From Acidobacteriota bacterium (GTDB taxonomy: Bacteria; Acidobacteriota; Thermoanaerobaculia; Multivoradales; Multivoraceae), in NCBI GenBank assembly GCA_029263415.1, contig JAJCXN010000012.1:62001-126000 (forward strand): a stretch of 64,000 nucleotides of DNA, in the 5' to 3' direction. How positions within the stretch are numbered: position 1 is the first letter of the stretch; each line of letters starts with the position of its first letter. The notes under the pieces are model-generated. The model had not been told where the DNA came from. It did not search any database and saw only the letters and a list, made by a program, of their open reading frames with translations. The position numbers were made by a program, and so were the translations under genes. This document shows, in pieces, positions 58,750-64,000 of this stretch.

Positions 58750-61470
58750 TCATTCCCCTCGCAAGGTGCTTGCTGGGTCTTGACGTGCGGCGCTCCAGGC
58801 TGGCAGCCAGGTGGCCGCTACTGCGGCTGCAATTAGGAGTACAGGTGATTGAACAAAGGACAGGAAGTCCAATTGAATGACACCGTACAACGCACTGGCC
58901 ATCAACTTGGCTGCTCCAAACGCGAGGCCAAGTCCGATCACGACGCCGACCACAAGCGACCTCGAAGAGCGCCCCAAGGTTGCCTTCAGTACGTCTCTCT
59001 TCTGCGCTCCCAGTGCCAAACGCACCCCGATCTCCGAACGGCGCCGCGCGACTGCCTGAGACATCAAGCCATAGACTCCGATTGCAGCGAGGCCTAGCGC
59101 CATCGCGCCAAACATCGTCATCATGGATGACATCACTCGGAGCCCTGCCGCTCTATCCGAGATCACATTCTCCATGGTGGAGATCCTGGAGAGTGGCAGG
59201 TTGGGGTCCACTTTGGCAGCGGCTCCGCGCAGTTGGTTAACGAGCAGGAGAGGGTCGCTAACGGTGCGCACGGTGAGGGCGAGATTGATCGGTGCCTCCT
59301 GCGGGATTGGCCGATAGTAAGTGGGGGTTCCGCGCTGTCCGCCAAACCAGTCGTCCACCACATCACCGCTGACCCCGATCACCGTCAGCCAGTCCTCTTC
59401 GCTTCTTCTTGGGTTCTCTCCATCGAAGCTGGTTGCACGAAACCGCCGACCAATGACTGCTTGGCCGGGCCAAAGGTTCTCTGCCATCAGGGTGCTCACA
59501 ACAGCAACTGGCACAGTTCCAAACCGATCGCTTTCGTTGAAGCTCCGACCTTCGAGCAGGGGTATCTTCATCAGATCGAAGTAGCTCCTTGAAGCAACGC
59601 GATGGTGCACAAGCGGTAGTTGGTCGTGACTAACCTCTTCCGCGCCTTCCGCCTCGATTACACTCCAGACACTCCCTCCTGATGAGGGCAGGTTGTTGAC
59701 CACGCCAGCATCGAGCACTCCAGGTAGCTTCGCCACTTCGCCCAGGATCCTCTCGATCACATCGGCTCGGCCGCTCCGCTGTGAGTACTGATCTTCGGAC
59801 AGCATGAATGAGGCTGTGAGCACTCCCTTCGGCTCGTAGCCTTGGTAGCCGTGCAGCGTGCGAGACGTGCCCTTGATACTGAGTCCAGCGCACACCAGCA
59901 GGGCCATCGCCAGGGCCAACTGAGCGGCGACAAGGACACCGCGATTCCTTGCAGAGCCTCCATCCGTTGCGCGGGAGCCTGCCTGCAGAGCGACTGCGAG
60001 ATCGACTCGTGACGAGCGCAGGGCCGGTAGGAGGCCGAAAACGATCGCAGCGCCACAAGCCACCAAGGCCGCAAACAGCAGAACCCTGGTATCGAGGTTG
60101 ACTTCGTTCCAACCTTGCACGAACCGCGAAACTCGATGTGGCACGCTGTTGCGAATCAGACGGATGCCCAACCAGGCAACCGGCAGTCCCATCGCGGCAC
60201 CGGCAAGCGCAAGGACCAGGCTCTCGGTGAGCAGCATTCGCAAGATGCGAGAGCGCCCCGCGCCGAGAGCGCCACAGAGCGCTAGTTCTCGATGCCGCTC
60301 CTTGCCACGTGCCACAAGTAGATTTGAGACGTTGACGCAGGCGATTAGGAGAATGAGCAGAGTCGCTATCTGCATGGCGGATACGAAGGCAGGGGTGCCC
60401 ATTCCGATCACAGCCTCGGACAACGGCAGCACGTGAACGCCTCGGCCCTCGTTGGTGCTGGGATGCTCTCGCTCGTTGCTCTGGGCGATTCGAGAGAGTT
60501 CGGCTTGGCCGTGAGCGATTGTGCTTCCGGGAGCAAGAAGGCCCAGGATTTCGAATTGAAGAGACTCTCGATCGCTGGCCGCGTCACGGTCGAGCTCCAT
60601 CGGAGCCCACAAGTCCGAGCCTTGCGGGTAACCAAACCCCTTCGGTGCGACGCCGACGATCTCGAACACTTCGCCGTTCAGGGTGAGCTCACTCCCCACA
60701 ACGTCGTACGCCTCGGCTAGGCGGCTCTTCCAGAATCCGTATCCGATCACTACCTCTCGTAGCTCGGTGTCGGCTTGCTCTGAGATCAAAGTTCGTCCCA
60801 GCACCGGCCGGACTCCTAGCAGGTCCAGATAGCCGGGGGTGACCCGGTGCCCAACCAGCTTCTCAGGTGTCTCTAGACTAGTGAGATTGACATCCCACCA
60901 CGAGCTTGCAACCAGGCGTTCGAAGGTCATTGTCTCGGTTTGGTAGTCAGTGAAGTCTCCTGGACTTACCAGGTCGCGGTTCACGCCTTGCGCAGACCGA
61001 GTTCCACGTACCGCCGCGATCTGCTCCAGGTTCGGTACTGGGAAAGGACGCAGGACCAACGCGTCAAGAACGGAGAAGACGGTGGTATTCGAGCCAATCC
61101 CGATAGCGATGGTCGAAACCACGATGAGCGAAAACCAAGGTCGACGCCTCAGGGATCTGAATGCAAAGCGGAGGTCATGGAAGAGAGTCGCCATCGCTGA
61201 GTCTCCTGGTCGGTTCTTGAACTTCTTGTTGCGCTTCGAGTCGAAGAGGCTGAGCATCCGGCGCGCACCACGCAGCGCGGCCCATCGGGCTCCTATCGAA
61301 ATCACCATTGCCCACAGCCAAAGCAGCGCCACAACGCGGCCATGAACGGCTGCCCTAGCCGCCTGCTCTTCTAATAGGTCACCGACGACGCTGTCGCCGA
61401 GCTGGCCCCCGGGGATCAGTTTGCCTAGTACTGCCATCGGCCACTGCAACGGGCTGAGCCAGGCGCGCAT
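58750..61470 (-). CDS. ADOP-family orphan permease, module 3
   Basis: A 906-residue permease with the short ADOP prefix (GDSVVGDLLEEQAARAAVHG) followed by a helix (LLWLWAMVISIGARW), MacB periplasmic and FtsX domains twice over (WFSLIVVSTIAIGIGSNTTV, then IACVNVSNLLVARGKERHRE, ending LIAAAVAATWLPAWSAAR). The ATG at 61470 shares one base with the PadR stop (TGATG), so it is coupled. The open frame reaches 61734 but into the PadR gene. Its end abuts the converging PD40 gene. Confidence 0.9.
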   Translation of the reverse strand: MRAWLSPLQWPMAVLGKLIPGGQLGDSVVGDLLEEQAARAAVHGRVVALLWLWAMVISIGARWAALRGARRMLSLFDSKRNKKFKNRPGDSAMATLFHDLRFAFRSLRRRPWFSLIVVSTIAIGIGSNTTVFSVLDALVLRPFPVPNLEQIAAVRGTRSAQGVNRDLVSPGDFTDYQTETMTFERLVASSWWDVNLTSLETPEKLVGHRVTPGYLDLLGVRPVLGRTLISEQADTELREVVIGYGFWKSRLAEAYDVVGSELTLNGEVFEIVGVAPKGFGYPQGSDLWAPMELDRDAASDRESLQFEILGLLAPGSTIAHGQAELSRIAQSNEREHPSTNEGRGVHVLPLSEAVIGMGTPAFVSAMQIATLLILLIACVNVSNLLVARGKERHRELALCGALGAGRSRILRMLLTESLVLALAGAAMGLPVAWLGIRLIRNSVPHRVSRFVQGWNEVNLDTRVLLFAALVACGAAIVFGLLPALRSSRVDLAVALQAGSRATDGGSARNRGVLVAAQLALAMALLVCAGLSIKGTSRTLHGYQGYEPKGVLTASFMLSEDQYSQRSGRADVIERILGEVAKLPGVLDAGVVNNLPSSGGSVWSVIEAEGAEEVSHDQLPLVHHRVASRSYFDLMKIPLLEGRSFNESDRFGTVPVAVVSTLMAENLWPGQAVIGRRFRATSFDGENPRRSEEDWLTVIGVSGDVVDDWFGGQRGTPTYYRPIPQEAPINLALTVRTVSDPLLLVNQLRGAAAKVDPNLPLSRISTMENVISDRAAGLRVMSSMMTMFGAMALGLAAIGVYGLMSQAVARRRSEIGVRLALGAQKRDVLKATLGRSSRSLVVGVVIGLGLAFGAAKLMASALYGVIQLDFLSFVQSPVLLIAAAVAATWLPAWSAARQDPASTLRGE

Positions 61471-61805
61471 CAAGAACCCCCTTCGAGAGCCGATCCTAGG
61501 TCCTCGGAAAGAGCGGCGATTGTTTGCTTCGAGACCTGCAGCGCCCGGATACCTGAAGGTGTCACCTGGTAGTACCGCTTTGCACGGCCCCCGCGAGTCG
61601 GCGAGGACTCGCCCATCACCGAACGAAGGTACCTTTTGGCTTCTAGTCGTTCCAGAACGGTGTATAGCGCTCCCCGGCTGAGCTTTCGGCCGCCCCGCTC
61701 CTCGATCAGTGAACGAAGAGGCACCGCGTAACACTCGTCTTCACCGAAATGAAGCGTCGCCAGTAGAACCACGTGTTCAAGGCCGCCAAGTAGCCGATCT
61801 GTCAA
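61470..61805 (-). CDS. PadR-family transcriptional regulator, module 3
   Basis: A 111-residue winged-helix protein (GGLEHVVLLATLHFGEDECY, LSRGALYTVLERLEAKRYLRS, RAKRYYQVTPSGIRAL). Start TTG at 61805 with GAGGAG 7 bases upstream. It is coupled to ADOP 3 by a TGATG junction. A CTACAAAGTAG inverted repeat lies 27 bases upstream of the start. Confidence 0.92.
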   Translation of the reverse strand: MTDRLLGGLEHVVLLATLHFGEDECYAVPLRSLIEERGGRKLSRGALYTVLERLEAKRYLRSVMGESSPTRGGRAKRYYQVTPSGIRALQVSKQTIAALSEDLGSALEGGS

Positions 61806-61832
61806 TGGATGCTCCTCGCTTTGAGTAAGTGA

Positions 61833-61843
61833 CTACAAAGTAG
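61833..61843. promoter_or_regulatory. Inverted repeat CTAC-AAA-GTAG, candidate PadR operator
   Basis: A perfect inverted repeat 27 bases upstream of the PadR 3 start. A second, partial copy (minus strand CTACTTTGCA) lies 40 bases farther at 61874-61883. Two copies near the start of an autoregulated PadR gene suggest cooperative repressor binding. Confidence 0.45.
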
Positions 61844-61873
61844 GCATTCATACGCGGGGCACGAGGAATTGGT

Positions 61874-61883
61874 TGCAAAGTAG
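61874..61883. promoter_or_regulatory. Second, partial CTACTTTG-type site
   Basis: Matches the first site in CTACTTTG-y-A (minus strand), in the same orientation, spaced 40 bases or about four helical turns. Confidence 0.35.
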
Positions 61884-62214
61884 TTCGGCGGAGCTGGCGA
61901 TCTGAGCGAAACCGCAGGATGCAAGGGGCCGCAGTCGTCTTTGAGTGTCAGCGGTGAGGCTGCTGGCCGTTGGCTCTGTGGGCCCGCTCCCCATGCCGTC
62001 ATTCAGCCGAAATCCCGACAGGCGCCTGCGCGCGTGAGATACGTAGCTGCGAGCGAACGAATCGTGTCGGCCTGTCGGGGCGGGACGATCCTCTGCATTT
62101 GACCGGAATTAGACCCTCCTGTGACCTCTCGTCGACTCGCCTTCCACCCCTTTGATTCCATAGTGAGCTTGGCGCTCGACTCGCAGCGCTGCAACGATCC
62201 AGGAGGCTCATCGC

Positions 62215-62637
62215 ATGGTGAATCAAGTTAGGTATCGCAGACCCGTCACACTGCTCGTGCTGACTCTATTGGTGTTGACGACCGCAAGCTGCACAGCTGC
62301 GGTGGTCAGAGCTAGCGACGATTGGGTCTCACTGGGCTCAGCCTCAGTGAAACCGAACGGTGACTACGACGTGATTCGCGTCAACAAAACAGCGACCTAC
62401 GACAAGCTGCAACTCCGGGTTTCGCTGGCGCCGGTGGTGTTCAAGGACGTCAAGGTACATTACGTGGGGGGCGGCGTGCAGGACATCAAGATCGGACAAC
62501 GGCTGCCAGCTGGAGGTCGTAGTCGCGTGATCGATCTGCGCGGTAACGATCGGCACATCGACAAGATCACTTTTTGGTATCAGACACCCCGCAAGGTTAA
62601 GAGATTCGGACGTGTGACTGCTTTCGCGCGGCGGTAA
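62215..62637 (+). CDS. DUF2541 family lipoprotein
   Basis: A 140-residue protein with a lipoprotein signal (VTLLVLTLLVLTTASC, Cys26) and the DUF2541 beta-domain: WVSLGSASVKPNGDYDVIRV, then LQLRVSLAPVVFKDVKVHY and SRVIDLRGNDRHIDKITFWY. AGGAGG precedes the ATG at 62215. It is probably anchored to a membrane in the periplasm. Function unknown. Confidence 0.9.
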   Translation: MVNQVRYRRPVTLLVLTLLVLTTASCTAAVVRASDDWVSLGSASVKPNGDYDVIRVNKTATYDKLQLRVSLAPVVFKDVKVHYVGGGVQDIKIGQRLPAGGRSRVIDLRGNDRHIDKITFWYQTPRKVKRFGRVTAFARR

Positions 62638-62813
62638 GTCTGCGCGACAGCCACCTTGGCAGAAGGGGCCGTCGGCTAGCTCGATCGCGCATCCAGGAGG
62701 TTCGGATCCGCAACCCTCGCCGGTTCTTTCATCAGCCGACCAACTGGTATCGTCATAGGAAACGTTCGTTTGTTTCTTGGCCGCCGGTCGCGGTTCGGCT
62801 GTTGGAGAGTCTG

Positions 62814-64000
62814 TTGCCTTCCATCCGGTACCAGTTCGGTGATTTCGTGCTCGACCCTCGCGGTATGTTGCTTGGACCTCAGGGTGAGATCGGATTGAGG
62901 CCGCAGGCCTTTCGTCTGCTCCTGACGTTGGTGTCTAATCCGCGCCGCGTCCTCAGTCACGACGAGATCTTGGATGAGGCTTGGGGTGTCGATCATCTGT
63001 CGACTAGCAGCCTCAAGCAGACCCTCAGTGATGTGCGTCGAGCCTTGGGCGATTCCGCCTCCAACCCGCGTTTCGTGCAGACCGTGCCGGGGCGGGGCTA
63101 TCGCTTCGTCGCTCCGGTGCAGGTGCTTGGAGCCCGGAACCAAGGCTCGCTAGAACGGCAACCTCATACGGGCTCTCAGGACCCTTCGAATGACCGCGAC
63201 GGGACTCTGGCTGTTGCCAACGGAAACATCGAGCCAACCCCACCTGGTAGTGGCAATGTGGAGCGACGAGGGTGGATGATCGCAGCCGTTCTTGCCTTTG
63301 TCTTGGTCGGTCTGGCCGGCTTTTACATTGGCGGCGTCCGGCAACTCGGTCCTCCTACTAGCCGAGATTCGGCTCGCGCCTCAGTCGCTGACGAACGGTC
63401 CGTTCAGCGTAGACCGTCCGTGCAGCCACAGCGCATAGCGGCGATCCTTGGCTTTCACTCGCGCGTCGACCCGGGCGTGCAGCCTGATTCGGCTGTGGCG
63501 CTTGTCGATGCTCTGGCCCAACTGGTCGCCAGTACCGTTCTTGGACCCGAGAGCCTGGAGCCCGTGCCGATCACCACGATTGAAGCGGCGCAACGCCGGC
63601 TCGGTGGAGTAACTCGGTTGCGACCGTTATTGACCGATCTGGGCAACATCTTGTCGGTGGACCTGCTAGCGGTGGGATCCGCGACTCTGCACGCTGACAA
63701 CTCCGTCTCTGCGCAGATCATCATGTTCGATGCGCGCTCGGGACGCCCCGATGCCTACTCAAGCATCGATTCTCATTCACAAGCTGACTTGCCGGGGCTG
63801 GCTCGACGTTTGATCGCGGAGCTTTGGCATTGGGACCCCGCCAAGCATGTCCAGGCAGCTGCTAGCGGAGAGCACGAAACACGGCTCAGTTCGTCGTCGA
63901 CGATCGACATCAAGAAGATCTCAATTCGCCAGGATCTGAAGCGAGGCCGGATGGCGCGCCGACTACGACGGTCGATGGCCAGGCACGCTGCGAGTGCGGC
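62814..64000 (+). CDS. CadC-like winged-helix membrane regulator (cut by window edge)
   Basis: At least 395 residues, running off the right edge. Residues 5-100 are an OmpR/PhoB-type winged-helix DNA-binding domain (LRPQAFRLLLTLVSNPRRVLS, TSSLKQTLSDVRRALGD with the recognition helix, and FVQTVPGRGYRFVAPV). A single membrane helix at 154-174 follows, then a periplasmic part that resembles a TolB-like amino-terminal domain (IAAILGFHSRVDPG, VDLLAVGSATL). This order matches CadC/ToxR-type one-component membrane regulators. Start TTG at 62814 with GGAGAG upstream; no ATG fits. The stop is outside the window. Confidence 0.85.
   Translation, partial: MPSIRYQFGDFVLDPRGMLLGPQGEIGLRPQAFRLLLTLVSNPRRVLSHDEILDEAWGVDHLSTSSLKQTLSDVRRALGDSASNPRFVQTVPGRGYRFVAPVQVLGARNQGSLERQPHTGSQDPSNDRDGTLAVANGNIEPTPPGSGNVERRGWMIAAVLAFVLVGLAGFYIGGVRQLGPPTSRDSARASVADERSVQRRPSVQPQRIAAILGFHSRVDPGVQPDSAVALVDALAQLVASTVLGPESLEPVPITTIEAAQRRLGGVTRLRPLLTDLGNILSVDLLAVGSATLHADNSVSAQIIMFDARSGRPDAYSSIDSHSQADLPGLARRLIAELWHWDPAKHVQAAASGEHETRLSSSSTIDIKKISIRQDLKRGRMARRLRRSMARHAASA

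Larger units (their letters stand above)
61806..62214. other. Divergent intergenic region with PadR-like sites, 409 bp
   Basis: Between PadR 3 (leftwards) and the DUF2541 gene (rightwards). It holds the two sites at 61833-61843 and 61874-61883. No other gene is supported here. Confidence 0.6.

Noticed and set aside
62676-63143. 155-codon minus-strand frame
   Set aside because: Antisense to the winged-helix regulator, whose domain is unmistakable.
1-64000. tRNA, rRNA, CRISPR, insertion sequence or prophage
   Set aside because: Looked for these on both strands by eye; no cloverleaf consensus, direct-repeat/spacer array, transposase or integrase sequence was seen.

Overview
The window is a stretch of chromosome from a GC-rich bacterium, most likely an Acidobacteriota member near the Thermoanaerobaculia. 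This rests on gene content rather than any marker gene. It has three ADOP-type permeases (acidobacterial duplicated orphan permease), each paired with a PadR regulator, plus a DUF3857 protein, an FG-GAP/ASPIC-UnbV lipoprotein, a sulfatase-fold/TPR fusion, an IPTL-type sorting tail and a DGFESG-type C-terminal tail. I see no rRNA, tRNA, CRISPR array, phage or IS element.

Layout. 1-2.8 kb: end of an RTX-repeat protein, then small metabolic or hypothetical genes (GFA-fold, tubby-like, VOC, K+ channel). 2.9-7.9 kb: a glycan cassette read leftwards, sulfotransferase then asparagine synthase, GT4 and GT47 glycosyltransferases, the last three coupled by 4-bp stop/start overlaps. 8.2-13.3 kb: a large DUF3857/transglutaminase/TPR protein and a small divergent secreted protein. 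13.4-15.4 kb: a GrdB/PrdB-like gene broken by one in-frame TGA that is best read as selenocysteine, with a matching SECIS-like hairpin, and a divergent purU interrupted by a different in-frame TGA. 15.6-16.3 kb: an AbiEii-like nucleotidyltransferase overlapping a 68-residue partner. 16.4-22.8 kb: DUF885, BNR/Asp-box propeller and YigZ genes. 22.9-29.2 kb: a hydrolase remnant, nitroreductase, FAD dehydrogenase, beta-helix remnant, TIGR01777 epimerase and GyrI-like protein.

29.7-41.6 kb is read rightwards and devoted to the cell envelope: an IPTL-CTERM protein, then FG-GAP/ASPIC lipoprotein, TPR lipoprotein and AlkP-fold/TPR lipoprotein as an overlapping trio, then the DUF2339/DUF3999 pair. 41.9-50.7 kb holds an AlkP-fold membrane protein, CPBP protease, SDR, DoxX-like membrane protein and a secreted repeat protein. 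50.9-61.8 kb contains three PadR-ADOP modules, two of them divergent around a shared control region with a PadR-like operator over a TATAAT box, with a PD40 propeller protein between. 62.2-64 kb has a DUF2541 lipoprotein and a CadC-like winged-helix membrane regulator running off the right edge.

The strongest discovery candidate is the selenoprotein gene at 13366-14319: the TGA lies in a U-P-V-C redox motif, and its hairpin has the geometry of the E. coli fdhF SECIS. Short tandem repeats recur across the window: the three arrays inside genes have units divisible by three, while four of the five non-coding arrays have 7-, 8- or 16-bp units.
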